A DNA stretch of 64,000 nt from Thalassobacillus sp043497085. GTDB taxonomy: Bacteria; Bacillota; Bacilli; Bacillales; Halobacillaceae. A program made the translations under genes and the position numbers. Of the stretch, positions 41,372 through 51,157 are shown one piece after another; position 1 is the stretch's first letter; every line of letters starts with the position of its first letter. A model generated the notes under the pieces. That model had not been told where the DNA came from and ran no database searches. It was given only the letters and a program-made list of their open reading frames with translations. The stretch lies in the NCBI GenBank assembly GCA_043497085.1, contig JBIEKI010000002.1; one strand, written 5' to 3'.

Positions 41372-42919
41372 ATGGATATTTATGATAAAATCAGTGAACT
41401 TTATGATAAACGCAGACAGACAGAACTTGGTGGCGGGGATGAACGGATAGAAAAACAGCATGCGAAGGGGAAAATGACAGCACGAGAGCGTATAGATTAT
41501 ATGCTTGATGAAGGTACTTTCATCGAATTGAACCCATTCATGGAGCATCGTGGTGACAGCTTTGGGATGAATGGCCAGCCTGCACCTGGAGAAGGAGTGG
41601 TGACCGGCTTCGGTAAGATTGATGGAAGGGAAGTTTATTTGTTTGCCCAGGACTTCACTGTCTTCGGAGGAGCACTTGGCGAAATGCACGCCAAAAAGAT
41701 TGCTGCAGTTATGGATTTGGCAGTGAAAAATGGCACCCCTTTCATAGGATTGAATGACTCCGGCGGTGCTCGTATCCAGGAAGGGGTTTCTTCCTTGGAT
41801 GGTTACGGACATGTTTTTTATAGAAACTCCATTTATTCTGGTGTCATACCACAGATTTCTGTCATTATGGGACCATGTGCTGGTGGCGCTGTCTATTCTC
41901 CAGCTATTACTGACTTTGTCATTATGGTAGAAGAAACGTCTCAAATGTTCATCACCGGACCGAAGGTAATCGAGACCGTTACCGGAGAGAACATATCTTC
42001 AGAAGACCTTGGGGGAGCGTATGTCCATAATTCAAAAAGTGGTAATGCCCATTTAAAAACGCACGACGAAGAAACAGCACTGGATGCTGTGCGTCAGCTG
42101 GTAAGCTACCTGCCTTCCAATAATGAACAAAAGCCGCCTGTACTGGAATTGGAGGAAAAAGAAGATTACCGTCCGGATATCACCGACAAAATACCATTCG
42201 ATCCGATCCGTCCCTATGATGTCCGTGTTGTAATCGATGAAGTTGTCGACCCTGATTCTTTCTTTGAAATCCATAAAGATTTTGCCAAAAATATCGTGGT
42301 CGGTTTCGCGAGATTGAAAGGACAGACAGTAGGCCTCGTATGTAATCAGCCGAAGTATATGGCTGGAGGGCTCGATATCGATTCCAGCGACAAAGCGGCA
42401 CGATTCATCCGTTTCTGTGACTCATTCAATATTCCACTCATAACTTTCGAGGATGTAACCGGATTCTTCCCGGGGATTAAACAGGAGCATGGCGGAATAA
42501 TAAGACACGGAGCGAAGATTTTATACGCCTATTCAGAAGCGACTGTACCTAAACTTACGGTGATTACACGGAAAGCATACGGTGGTGCTTATGTTGCTTT
42601 GAACAGTAAGTCGATCGGTGCCGATTTAGTGTATGCATGGCCAAACGCGGAAATCGCGGTTATGGGACCTGAAGGTGCAGCGAATATCATTTTTGCCAAA
42701 GAAATCAAGGAAAGCGAAAATCCGGAAGAAACAAGACAGAAAAAAATCAGTGAATACCGGGAGCGTTTCGCCAACCCTTATGTCGCTGCATCGCTTGGTA
42801 TGGTCGATGATGTGATCGATCCTCGTGAAACCCGTACTACCTTGATCCAGGCGCTTGATATGCTCAAAAATAAAAAGGAAGAACGGCCGAAGAAGAAACA
42901 CGGCAATATTCCACTGTAA
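41372..42919 (+). CDS. yqjD: Propionyl-CoA carboxylase beta (carboxyltransferase) subunit
   Basis: A 515-residue crotonase-fold carboxyltransferase. The biotin-side half has GGARIQEGVSSLDGYGHVF and MGPCAGGAVYSPAITDF; the acyl-CoA half has PLITFEDVTGFFPGIKQEHGGIIRHGAKILYAYSEATVPK and RKAYGGAYVAL. Context (mutase and epimerase immediately upstream) favours propionyl-CoA as substrate. No biotin carboxylase/carrier alpha subunit is encoded next to it. ATG 41372 is preceded by AAAGGAG; the longer frame overlaps the epimerase gene. Position matches B. subtilis yqjD. Confidence 0.93.
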   Translation: MDIYDKISELYDKRRQTELGGGDERIEKQHAKGKMTARERIDYMLDEGTFIELNPFMEHRGDSFGMNGQPAPGEGVVTGFGKIDGREVYLFAQDFTVFGGALGEMHAKKIAAVMDLAVKNGTPFIGLNDSGGARIQEGVSSLDGYGHVFYRNSIYSGVIPQISVIMGPCAGGAVYSPAITDFVIMVEETSQMFITGPKVIETVTGENISSEDLGGAYVHNSKSGNAHLKTHDEETALDAVRQLVSYLPSNNEQKPPVLELEEKEDYRPDITDKIPFDPIRPYDVRVVIDEVVDPDSFFEIHKDFAKNIVVGFARLKGQTVGLVCNQPKYMAGGLDIDSSDKAARFIRFCDSFNIPLITFEDVTGFFPGIKQEHGGIIRHGAKILYAYSEATVPKLTVITRKAYGGAYVALNSKSIGADLVYAWPNAEIAVMGPEGAANIIFAKEIKESENPEETRQKKISEYRERFANPYVAASLGMVDDVIDPRETRTTLIQALDMLKNKKEERPKKKHGNIPL

Positions 42920-42926
42920 AGTTAAG

Positions 42927-42970
42927 GCAGCCTGAAACTGCTTCCGTTGACAGTTTCGGGCTGTTTCGCT
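42927..42970 (+). terminator. Hairpin after the propionyl-CoA module
   Basis: Strong stem CAGCCTGAAACTG / CAGTTTCGGGCTG but only a short TTT tract after it, so termination may be partial before yqjE. Confidence 0.6.
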
Positions 42971-43009
42971 AACGTACTAATAGGATCGTACATAAAGGAG
43001 GACATACGA

Positions 43010-44137
43010 ATGGTAACTGTAAATAAAGAACGTCTGCTTGAAGAATTCCTGGAATTGGTCCAGGTCGATTCCGAGACAAAAGACGAAGCGAAAATCGCTA
43101 AGGTACTGAAAAAAAAGTTTTCTGATCTTGGTTTGGAAGTGCTTGAGGATGATGCTCGTAACCAAACCGACCACGATGCCAACAACCTGGTCTGTAACCT
43201 TAAAGGGACCAAGGACGGCGTCGATACGATTTATTTCACATCCCATATGGATACTGTCGTTCCAGGTAACGGTGTCACCCCATCGGTTGAGGATGGTTAC
43301 ATCGTAACCGATGGGACTACAATTCTTGGGGCGGATGATAAAGCTGGACTAGCAGCCATGCTTGAAGCTATCCGTGTGTTGAAAGAAAATGACATCGAAC
43401 ATGGGGACATCCAGTTTGTCATTACAGTAGGAGAAGAAAGCGGTCTTGTCGGTGCAAAAGCACTTGATGCTTCCTTGCTGAAAGCAAAATATGGTTATGC
43501 GATCGACAGTGACGGGCAGGTTGGTAATATTATTGTAGCCGCACCGACACAGGCAAAAGTGAATGCCATCGTAAAAGGGAAGACAGCTCACGCGGGTGTA
43601 GCGCCGGAAAAAGGTGTATCCGCAATTACACTTGCTGCTAAGGCGATCGCAAAGATGCCACTTGGACGAATCGATGATGAAACAACCGCTAATATTGGAC
43701 GTTTTGAAGGCGGAAAGCAGACGAACATCGTATGCGACCACGTGGAAATATTAGCAGAAGCCCGTTCTCTTGTTCCTGAAAAAATGGAAACTCAAGTAGA
43801 AAAGATGAAACAGGCTTTTCATGATACAGCTAAAGAAATGGGCGGCGAAGTAGACGTGGACGTGACCGTTATGTATCCTGGCTTTAAACATCAGGCAGGG
43901 GACAGGGTAGTGGAAGTGGCTCGAAGTGCTGCCAATAACATCGGACGGAACAGTGAATTGCTTCAGAGTGGTGGCGGCAGTGATGCGAATATCATCGCTG
44001 GTCACGGGATACCGACAGTTAACCTGGCAGTAGGATATGAAGAAATCCATACAACCAATGAACGCATGCCAGTCGCTGAGCTCGAGAAAGTCGCAGAGTT
44101 TGTGACTGCAATCATTCAGGAAGCGGCAAAAGCATAA
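43010..44137 (+). CDS. yqjE: M20 family metallopeptidase YqjE (tripeptidase-like)
   Basis: A 375-residue peptidase T-like M20 enzyme. Zinc ligands and catalytic residues are visible in TSHMDTVVPG, GADDKAGLAAM and VGEESGLVGAKALD; the dimerisation insert occupies about residues 180-290; the final His is near HTTNERMPVAEL. ATG 43010 with AAAGGAGGAC upstream is the true start; the frame reaching back to 42947 runs through a hairpin. It follows the propionyl-CoA genes as in B. subtilis yqjD-yqjE. The natural substrate is unknown. Confidence 0.92.
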   Translation: MVTVNKERLLEEFLELVQVDSETKDEAKIAKVLKKKFSDLGLEVLEDDARNQTDHDANNLVCNLKGTKDGVDTIYFTSHMDTVVPGNGVTPSVEDGYIVTDGTTILGADDKAGLAAMLEAIRVLKENDIEHGDIQFVITVGEESGLVGAKALDASLLKAKYGYAIDSDGQVGNIIVAAPTQAKVNAIVKGKTAHAGVAPEKGVSAITLAAKAIAKMPLGRIDDETTANIGRFEGGKQTNIVCDHVEILAEARSLVPEKMETQVEKMKQAFHDTAKEMGGEVDVDVTVMYPGFKHQAGDRVVEVARSAANNIGRNSELLQSGGGSDANIIAGHGIPTVNLAVGYEEIHTTNERMPVAELEKVAEFVTAIIQEAAKA

Positions 44138-44144
44138 TGCAATG

Positions 44145-44182
44145 AATCGATCATGCCAACACAGCATGGTCGATTTTTTGGT
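44145..44182 (+). terminator. Terminator after yqjE
   Basis: AATCGATCATGC-CAACACA-GCATGGTCGATT (one G-U pair) followed by TTTT. Confidence 0.85.
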
Positions 44183-44290
44183 TTTATACCCCGGGACATC
44201 CAGATTCTGGAGGGCCTGGGGTAGGAGTCGAAGTTATTTGCATTCCCATGATATAATGGAAGAACAAAAGTTCGTAAAGGAAGGATTGCC

Positions 44291-45541
44291 ATGTCAAAAT
44301 GGTACCCGAAAAATGGCAGGGTCATTTTTCATGTGGATATGAATAGCTTCTATGCCTCAGTTGAAATGGCATTCGACCCTGGTTTGAAAGGGAAACCGTT
44401 AGCGATTGCGGGTAATCCCGAAGAGCGGAAGGGCATTGTCGTAACGAGCAGTTATGAAGCAAGAAAACACGGGGTAAAAACAACAATGCCTCTGTGGGAA
44501 GCGAAACGGCATTGTCCAGACTTGATCGTCATGCGGCCGAATTTTGATAGGTATCGTACGGCTTCCAAAGAAATGTTCAAAATCTTAGCAGATGTAACAG
44601 ACATAATCCAGCCAGTATCGATTGACGAAGGCTATATGGATATTACCGACTGTGAAAATCTCGGGTCTCCACTTGAAATAGCCGACCGGATACAGGAAAG
44701 AATTGCTGAAGAGCTGGATCTGCCCTGCAGTATCGGAATAGCGCCCAATAAGTTCCTAGCTAAAATGGCTTCTGACATGAAGAAGCCTATGGGTATCACG
44801 GTGCTTAGAAAGCGTGATTTGCCTAAAAAATTATGGCCATTGCCAATAGAAGAAATGTACGGGGTAGGAGAAAAAACTGCAGAAAAGCTTCGAAGTTATA
44901 AGATAGAAACGATTGGTGACCTGGCTAATTATGATGTCTTCAAACTGAAACAACTGCTTGGCATTAACGGAGAACGATTGAAAAATCGGGCCAATGGCCA
45001 GGATAACCGGCCGGTTGACCCGGATGCTGTTCATGAATTCAAAAGTATCGGAACATCCACTACCCTGGCCCAAGATACAACCGATGATATGGAAATCCGT
45101 CAGGTGCTGAGAAGGCTTGCGAATAAAGTGGCTGCCCGTATGAGCGGCAAGAAAGTGCTGGCGAGAAATGTACAATTGATGATTCGCTATCATGATTGGA
45201 AAAATGTCACAAGGAGCAGACAATTAAAAGATTATATCCATACTTCAGACGATATTTTTCATATTGCTTCCAGATTGTTCGATGAACATTGGAACCAGGA
45301 ACCTGTCCGGCTGCTCGGCATAACCGCTGGAGATTTGGCAGAACAGAGAGAAGTGACTCAGCAGCTCGATATTTTCAATTATGAACAATATGCAGAAAAG
45401 GAAAAACTTTATAAAACGATAGATGATTTGACCGAACGTTATGGCAAGAACCCGTTCCGGGATCTATCGAGCACGGTGAATGACTCTCACAAAGTCAGCA
45501 CCAGTTTTCAAAAAGACTTTTTAGATGATTATAAGAAATAA
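44291..45541 (+). CDS. dinB: DNA polymerase IV (Y family)
   Basis: A 416-residue translesion polymerase. Catalytic carboxylates lie in FHVDMNSFYASVE (motif I) and VSIDEGYMDIT (motif III). YEARKHGVKTTMPLWEA and the helix-hairpin-helix GVGEKTAEKL are also present, as is a C-terminal beta-clamp-binding stretch near QQLDIFNY. It corresponds to B. subtilis YqjH (PolY1). No LexA-type site is obvious just upstream, unlike the second Y-family gene at 61.8 kb. AAAGGAAGGA precedes the ATG. Confidence 0.95.
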   Translation: MSKWYPKNGRVIFHVDMNSFYASVEMAFDPGLKGKPLAIAGNPEERKGIVVTSSYEARKHGVKTTMPLWEAKRHCPDLIVMRPNFDRYRTASKEMFKILADVTDIIQPVSIDEGYMDITDCENLGSPLEIADRIQERIAEELDLPCSIGIAPNKFLAKMASDMKKPMGITVLRKRDLPKKLWPLPIEEMYGVGEKTAEKLRSYKIETIGDLANYDVFKLKQLLGINGERLKNRANGQDNRPVDPDAVHEFKSIGTSTTLAQDTTDDMEIRQVLRRLANKVAARMSGKKVLARNVQLMIRYHDWKNVTRSRQLKDYIHTSDDIFHIASRLFDEHWNQEPVRLLGITAGDLAEQREVTQQLDIFNYEQYAEKEKLYKTIDDLTERYGKNPFRDLSSTVNDSHKVSTSFQKDFLDDYKK

Positions 45542-45657
45542 TGACTGCATTTAGAGGGTGATACAAAAATAATGTATCTCCCTCTTTTTAAAGCGGGAGA
45601 TTTATACAAGCTACACGTAAAGAGAAATCCACACATTGGTACCACAACTTTGTAATA

Positions 45658-46104
45658 TTAAGGTTTCTCAACTTCTTTATACAAAATTACCTGAGAACCA
45701 CTTGGATCAGTTTCAAATGTTTCCCCGATTGAAGAAAATCCTATTCTCTCATAGAAAGGCTGAGCTGCCGTTTCTGCAATACACCAGATGTATTCGACAT
45801 TGCCGTGGTATAAGATACGATTTGCTTTGTGCAATAACGTTGTAGCAATTCGTAGGCTTTGATCTTGATTAGGTACTTCCAACCCTCTGAGGCGAAATTG
45901 TTTTTGAGAGTGAATGGCATCCGTTGCTTCCATGTAAAAGGATGCGATCCCTTCCAGCTTCTGATTTTCAAAAGCGCCTAAATGAAAAGTGGTGTCCAGA
46001 TGATCTCCATGATAGTGACATTTTTCTATGCTTTGGTTTTGACTGAGGGACTTGTTCCGGATCCTGTAAGTATCTTCGGCTGAAATTTCTTTCACGGTTA
46101 TCAC
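45658..46104 (-). CDS. GNAT family N-acetyltransferase
   Basis: A 148-residue acetyltransferase-like protein. The fold is suggested by LEGIASFYMEA (strand 4), the acetyl-CoA region around VPNQDQSLRIATTLLHKANRIL (a divergent Q/RxxGxG/A loop) and the C-terminal YIWCIAETAAQPFYERIGFSSIGE, which is typical of GNAT proteins. Start GTG 46104 has AGGAGGATG upstream. Substrate unknown; no operon partner. Confidence 0.8.
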   Translation of the reverse strand: MITVKEISAEDTYRIRNKSLSQNQSIEKCHYHGDHLDTTFHLGAFENQKLEGIASFYMEATDAIHSQKQFRLRGLEVPNQDQSLRIATTLLHKANRILYHGNVEYIWCIAETAAQPFYERIGFSSIGETFETDPSGSQVILYKEVEKP

Positions 46105-46425
46105 CTTATCATCCTCCTGATTCTGTGTTTTCCTTATTGCTTATCGTTTAAGATAATATCATTGGAGGAACTTCAAAAGAGCATCCCTGACCTTAGAAGT
46201 TCTTTCTTTTATTCCACATATGAAGCCAACCGTGGCGGATAAATGGAGTTTATAGAACCTAGAGCTAGTCTATCAAAAGATAGAAGAAAATGCTTCCAGC
46301 CAGACTTACAGCAGGAAGTAGAGATTATTGCAGGAATTTTATAAAAAAGAATCGAATTATGCAACTTGAGATAAAAATAAAAAAATTGAATTGATTTTAC
46401 GAAATGAAGATAAAGGGGGAATTGG
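46105..46425. other. Intergenic region with no recognised gene
   Basis: About 320 bases between the divergent GNAT and CHY zinc-finger genes. It holds the ribosome sites and presumably the promoters of both. Otherwise it is AT-rich, with no frame carrying a good start, no strong hairpin and no repeat shared with the rest of the window. Confidence 0.5.
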
Positions 46426-46758
46426 GTGACAAGAAACCGTATAGAAGTAAAAGGGATGGAAGTAGATGCTTTTACCCGTTGTCGTCATTATCATAGTGAA
46501 GTCGATATCATTGCTATCAAGTTTCACTGCTGTAAGGAATATTATGCTTGCTACTATTGTCATAAAGAGAAAGCAGATCATCGTGAGACAAAGTGGCCCA
46601 GGGACCAATGGGAGGAACAAGCGATCCTATGCGGAAATTGCAGCCGCGAATTGACCATCAATGAATATATGTCCGTTTCTGGATGCCCGGAATGCCAGCA
46701 TCGTTTCAATGAAAAATGCAGTAACCATTATCCGTTATATTTTGATATGAAAAAGTAA
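46426..46758 (+). CDS. CHY zinc-finger protein
   Basis: A 110-residue protein carrying the CHY-type zinc finger: CRHYHSEVDIIAIKF, then CCKEYYACYYCHKEKADH, then CGNC...CPECQHRF and CSNH, enough Cys/His for three metal sites. Bacterial relatives are single-domain proteins of unknown role; in eukaryotes the domain is found in RCHY1-like ubiquitin ligases. Start GTG 46426 follows AAAGGGGGAA. It is not clearly in an operon. Confidence 0.88.
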   Translation: MTRNRIEVKGMEVDAFTRCRHYHSEVDIIAIKFHCCKEYYACYYCHKEKADHRETKWPRDQWEEQAILCGNCSRELTINEYMSVSGCPECQHRFNEKCSNHYPLYFDMKK

Positions 46759-46767
46759 ATATATCAG

Positions 46768-46805
46768 CATAAAAAAGCAGTCGGTGAATAAACCGACTGC
46801 TTTAC
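46768..46805. terminator. Bidirectional terminator between CHY gene and ppc
   Basis: Stem GCAGTCGGT / ACCGACTGC. On the minus strand it is followed by TTTTTTAT and is a strong terminator for ppc. On the plus strand the T tract is short. Confidence 0.85.
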
Positions 46806-46813
46806 AAATGATA

Positions 46814-49573
46814 TCAACCTGTGTTCCGGAGACCTGCTGCAATACCGCTGATGGTAAGGAGTACTTCGGTCAGCAGACTTTCTTCCCTGCTTTCTGTTTC
46901 ACGTAACTCTTTAATCAATTCCACCTGCAAGAAATTCAATGGGTCGACATAAGGATTACGCAGCCGCACAGAATCCTGGATGGTCACTTGTTTATCGAGG
47001 AGTTCCTGATCTCCACTGATTTTCAGAAGAATATCCTTGGTTTTATTGTATTCTTCCACGATATCATTATAGATCCGGTCGCCAAGTTCTTTATCATTGA
47101 CGAGAGATTTATATTGATCTGCAGTTTGGATATCAGCTTTCATCAATGCCATTTGCAGATTATCAATGGTTGAACGGAAGAAAGGCCAATTTTCATACAT
47201 CTGCTGCAAGGTGGCAAGGTAGGAGTCCCCTTGCTCTGCATAGCTTGTCAACCCGGAACCTGCAGCATACCAGGCAGGAAGCAGTTGACGGTTCTGTGTC
47301 CAGGCGAAGACCCATGGAATCGCACGCAAGTTCTCAAATTTGGAACTGTCTTTCCGCTTCATCGGGCGGGAACCGATATTCAACTCACTGATTTCTTTCA
47401 GCGGCGTCGCTTCATTGAAGTAGGTAAGGAAATCTTTATCGCCGAAAACAAGTGATTGATATTTTCTGAGTGAGACCTCTGAAATCTCTTCCATTGCCTT
47501 TTCCCATGTTTCTTCCCGGTGGTGTCCTTGTTCCGATTCTGTAGAAACATGCGCTGCACCTTCCACAAGCGTAGAGGCTGCTTGTTCAAGGCTGCGATAA
47601 GCGATGTCCCGGATCAGGTAGCGGGAGGACAATACCTCTCCTTGCTCAGTAATCTTTACACCATCGCCCAACGTTTCTGCAGGCTGGGATAGGATACTTC
47701 GATTCAATGGGCCACCGCCCCGGCCTAGTGATCCACCACGCCCATGGAAGAATTTAAGACCGATGTTATAGTCTTTAGCCATATCATGGATTTCCTGTTG
47801 TGCTTTATAAAGTTTCCAGTTAGCGGTCAATGTCCCACCGTCTTTACTGCCGTCAGAATATCCTAACATGACTTCCTGATGGTAATTGCGTTGGCCAAGG
47901 TGCTTGGAATAAGCATCCATATCAAACAAGGTCTTTAATATTTCCGGTCCTGCAATCAAGTCATCTACGGTTTCCAGTAAGGGAGCGACATTCAAGCTGC
48001 TTTCTACTCTTCCATCTGGATGAAGACGATAAATCCCTGCCTCTTTAGCAAGTACCAGCACTTCAAGTAAATCACTGGCTGCCTCTGTCATACTCACCAG
48101 ATATACTTCGATTGCCCGATCCCCGAATTCACGATGAGCTTCACGGATCAAGTTGAAGACCTTCAACATTTCCTGTGTCTCTTCAGAATAATCCTCATCA
48201 AGTAATGTGATAGGTCGGGGGTCCTCTAAAATACCTTCCAAAAGTTTAATTTTTTCCTGTTCATTCAAGGAAGCATAGTCTTCACAGATACTCACTTTCT
48301 GCAAGATTTCCTTAATGGCTGCTTCATGCTCACCACTATGGTTTCTGATATCCAATGTGGCAAGGTGAAAGCCGAACAACTGCACCTGGCGAACAAGCTT
48401 ACGGAGCATTTTCAGTTCCCGCTGATTAGGCTGATGGCTATTGACGCTTCGTTGAATCATGTATAGGTCATCTAATAATTGTTCGGAAGAATCATATCCG
48501 ATTTCTGATTTTCCAACATTACGGAGACGTTCTAATATAATCGCGAATTTACGGCGATAAATTTCTTTTTCGACGCGCCATTTTTTATTACTTGGAATGA
48601 TTCTTTCCTCTTCTTCTACAGAAGCAATCAATTCATCGGTGACAGACACTATTTTAGTAGAGTGGCTGAACCGTTTCATCAGCTCTACCAGGACTTCTTC
48701 ATACTTATCTAACACTAGATCCCGTTGATTTGTAAGGGTTTGCCAGGTGATTTCTGGAGTGACATTCGGATTGCCATCGCGATCCCCGCCGATCCAGGAC
48801 CCAAAACGAAGGAAGTTAGGGATTGTCCAGTCTTCCCCTGGGTAGCTCTCTTCCAGGCGATCTTCCAATTCCTGGTGAATGTCAGGCAGTACATCAAATA
48901 ACGTTTCATCGAAGTAATAAAGTCCATTTCTTACTTCATCCATGACAGTCGGTTTCCGTTCACGCAGTTCATCGGTCTGCCACAGGACAGTCACTTCATT
49001 CATTAAGCTGTCTTGTAATTGTTCCCGTTCATGGGCAGTAAGTTGAGGGTTATCGAGTTGTTGCAAGATTGTAGCGATCCGTTTTTGAATTTCCAAAACG
49101 GTTCGTTTTGTCGCTTCAGTCGGATGGGCAGTAATGATCAGTTCTAAAGATAATTGATCGAGGACCTCCTGGATGACTGAACTGGATATTTCGTTTTTGC
49201 GAAGCGCATCGACTGCACTTTCTAATGAAAACGGTTGAACTCCATGGTCTTCACGAAGCTGGTACTCTCTACGCCGGCGAACACGGTGGTTTTGTTCGGC
49301 AATGTTGACTAAATGGAAATAAATTGAAAATGCGCGGATGACTTGGGAGCGCATCGGGGGATGGAGGTTTTCGATTTCTTGCTTCAATTTTTGGTAAGTT
49401 GCTTCCTCTGGGTTGCTCCTCAGGTCTTTTGAATATTGACGGATGGTTTCTACTTTATCAAAAAGCTCTTGTCCGCCATGATGAATCAAAATATCACCGA
49501 GCATATTACCCAGTTCACTTACGTCACGTCGTAAGGGAACAGTATGATCATTGGATTGTCTAGTTGTGCTCAT
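46814..49573 (-). CDS. ppc: Phosphoenolpyruvate carboxylase
   Basis: A 919-residue enzyme that carboxylates PEP to oxaloacetate. The catalytic His motif TAHPTEA, the GSWIGGDRDGNPNVT motif, GYSDGSKDGG, the mobile loop FHGRGGSLGRGGGP and the C-terminal NTG end are intact. ATG 49573 is preferred, since AGGAAGGTG lies five bases upstream; the frame extension to 49612 overlaps that region. B. subtilis uses pyruvate carboxylase and lacks ppc, so this is a lineage difference in anaplerosis. Confidence 0.97.
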   Translation of the reverse strand: MSTTRQSNDHTVPLRRDVSELGNMLGDILIHHGGQELFDKVETIRQYSKDLRSNPEEATYQKLKQEIENLHPPMRSQVIRAFSIYFHLVNIAEQNHRVRRRREYQLREDHGVQPFSLESAVDALRKNEISSSVIQEVLDQLSLELIITAHPTEATKRTVLEIQKRIATILQQLDNPQLTAHEREQLQDSLMNEVTVLWQTDELRERKPTVMDEVRNGLYYFDETLFDVLPDIHQELEDRLEESYPGEDWTIPNFLRFGSWIGGDRDGNPNVTPEITWQTLTNQRDLVLDKYEEVLVELMKRFSHSTKIVSVTDELIASVEEEERIIPSNKKWRVEKEIYRRKFAIILERLRNVGKSEIGYDSSEQLLDDLYMIQRSVNSHQPNQRELKMLRKLVRQVQLFGFHLATLDIRNHSGEHEAAIKEILQKVSICEDYASLNEQEKIKLLEGILEDPRPITLLDEDYSEETQEMLKVFNLIREAHREFGDRAIEVYLVSMTEAASDLLEVLVLAKEAGIYRLHPDGRVESSLNVAPLLETVDDLIAGPEILKTLFDMDAYSKHLGQRNYHQEVMLGYSDGSKDGGTLTANWKLYKAQQEIHDMAKDYNIGLKFFHGRGGSLGRGGGPLNRSILSQPAETLGDGVKITEQGEVLSSRYLIRDIAYRSLEQAASTLVEGAAHVSTESEQGHHREETWEKAMEEISEVSLRKYQSLVFGDKDFLTYFNEATPLKEISELNIGSRPMKRKDSSKFENLRAIPWVFAWTQNRQLLPAWYAAGSGLTSYAEQGDSYLATLQQMYENWPFFRSTIDNLQMALMKADIQTADQYKSLVNDKELGDRIYNDIVEEYNKTKDILLKISGDQELLDKQVTIQDSVRLRNPYVDPLNFLQVELIKELRETESREESLLTEVLLTISGIAAGLRNTG

Positions 49574-49817
49574 AGTTTCACCTTCCTGTAAATTCTTAGT
49601 GTAGACGACCAATTTTGGTCGACGTATGGTTTCTTATGTTATCAGAATTTTTAGGATAGTCAAATCTACTAACCTGATAAGTCATAACCAATCTAATTTG
49701 TTGAGAGTTTAAACTATCAAAATTTTTAACGTTTCTCCACTATTAAGCTTTAGGCTGGTAAATAATTTCATAAAAAGTAAAAAACTGCTTCTCAAATCAG
49801 AAAGTTTGCTATATACT

Positions 49818-49848
49818 TTAACTGTACTAAGGATACTAATACAGTTAA
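49818..49848. promoter_or_regulatory. Operator-like inverted repeat before the GntR/ABC cluster
   Basis: TTAACTGTA (49818-49826) and TACAGTTAA (49840-49848) are perfect inverted 9-mers, 13 bases apart. They lie 30-60 bases upstream of a GntR-type regulator, which is the likely ligand (autorepression). Confidence 0.6.
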
Positions 49849-49876
49849 TACGGTTTCAGATCGGAGGGAAATAGCC

Positions 49877-50254
49877 ATGTTTGATTTGGATTTACGAAGC
49901 AGAAAACCGATCTATGAACAACTAGTCGAAAAGTTCAAAGAACTGATCATAAAAGAAGTACTGCAGGCAGATGAAAAGCTTCCTTCGGTTAGGACCTTGG
50001 CCAGGCAAATGACAATCAATCCCAATACCATTCAAAAAGCCTACCGGGAGTTAGAATCGCAAGGATACATCTATTCGTTGAAAGGAAAAGGAAGCTTTGT
50101 GCAAGCCTCTTCTGAAAAAGCCGGTCAGGAAGAACTTATCAAAGTAAAGGAAAAGTTGAAGGCAGCTATTTCAGAAGCCCTTTACCTTGGAATGGCCCGC
50201 GCAGATATAGAATTGCTGCTTCAAGAATTAGATGAATCGACAGGGGAGGAATAA
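49877..50254 (+). CDS. GntR family regulator (YtrA type)
   Basis: A 125-residue short GntR protein: an N-terminal winged helix (RKPIYEQLVEKFKELIIKEVLQADEKLPSVRTLARQMTINPNTIQKAYRELESQGYIYSLKGKGSFV) and a ~45-residue helical tail for dimerisation, which is the YtrA subfamily architecture. Such regulators usually repress an adjacent ABC exporter operon in response to cell-wall antibiotics. GGAGGGAAA precedes the ATG. The ATPase gene starts 3 bases after its stop. Confidence 0.9.
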   Translation: MFDLDLRSRKPIYEQLVEKFKELIIKEVLQADEKLPSVRTLARQMTINPNTIQKAYRELESQGYIYSLKGKGSFVQASSEKAGQEELIKVKEKLKAAISEALYLGMARADIELLLQELDESTGEE

Positions 50255-50257
50255 TCG

Positions 50258-51157
50258 ATGATAAAACTTCAGGAAGTAAATAAGACTTTCCATAAGCAAC
50301 AAGTGCTTCATGATATAACATTTCAAATCAAGGACGGTTCGATCTACGGCCTTTTAGGTTCTAACGGAGCAGGGAAGACCACTTTGCTGAAAATCATTGT
50401 CGGCATTTTAAAGCAGGAGAAGGGGAGTGTACAAATCGAAGGACAGAAGGTGTTCGAAAACACCGACGTGAAAAAGCGGATGATTTTCATTCCTGACAGC
50501 CTTTATTTTTTTCCGCATTATACCATTGAGCAAATGGCAAATTTCTATCAGAATATCTATCCTTCCTGGAATCAGGAACGATTTGTGCAGCTCAAGGAGA
50601 TGTTCGGACTTAATATTAAAAAAAAGGTCAGTCAATTTTCGAAAGGGATGCGCAGGCAGGTAGCATTTTGGCTCGCTTTATCCGCCATGCCGGATATCCT
50701 CGTGCTGGATGAGCCATTCGATGGGTTGGACCCGGTAGTGAGAAGGAAAGTGAAAAATCTGCTGATTCAGGATGTTGCTGATCGGAAAATGACCGTAATA
50801 ATTTCTTCTCATAACCTGAGAGAGGTAGAGGATATTTGTGATTATGTCGGTATATTGCATGAGGGCTCCATCTTACTGGAAAAGGATCTGGATGAACTGA
50901 AAGCGGATATTCATAAAGTTCAGGTCGCTTTCAGGAATCATGTTCCTGCAGCATTGAAGAACGAGTTGTCCATTCTTCATGAAGAAAAGCGTGGAAGTGT
51001 ACGTCTGTGGATTGTCAGAGGAGCGGAAACAGAAGTTTCAAAGATAATTGAATCTTACCAGCCTATCGTCTATGATTTGCTACCGCTTACATTAGAAGAA
51101 ATTTTTGTCTATGAAATGGGAGGTGCCGGTTATAATGTGGAAAACATCCTCGTTTAA
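50258..51157 (+). CDS. ABC transporter ATP-binding protein
   Basis: A 299-residue ATPase. Walker A GSNGAGKTT, signature FSKGMRRQVAF (a divergent LSGGQ), Walker B ILVLDEPFDGLDP and switch His in ISSHNLREVE are present; residues beyond ~215 form an accessory domain. This type occurs in YtrB-like and bacitracin/lantibiotic export systems. It is cotranscribed with the GntR regulator upstream and the permease downstream, whose start lies inside it. Confidence 0.93.
   Translation: MIKLQEVNKTFHKQQVLHDITFQIKDGSIYGLLGSNGAGKTTLLKIIVGILKQEKGSVQIEGQKVFENTDVKKRMIFIPDSLYFFPHYTIEQMANFYQNIYPSWNQERFVQLKEMFGLNIKKKVSQFSKGMRRQVAFWLALSAMPDILVLDEPFDGLDPVVRRKVKNLLIQDVADRKMTVIISSHNLREVEDICDYVGILHEGSILLEKDLDELKADIHKVQVAFRNHVPAALKNELSILHEEKRGSVRLWIVRGAETEVSKIIESYQPIVYDLLPLTLEEIFVYEMGGAGYNVENILV

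Noticed and set aside
45542..45657. Possible terminator or small gene between dinB and the GNAT gene
   Set aside because: Only a weak GAGGGTGATAC / CTCCCTCTTT-type pairing with T's is visible near 45556-45590; too imperfect to call, and no frame of useful length exists.
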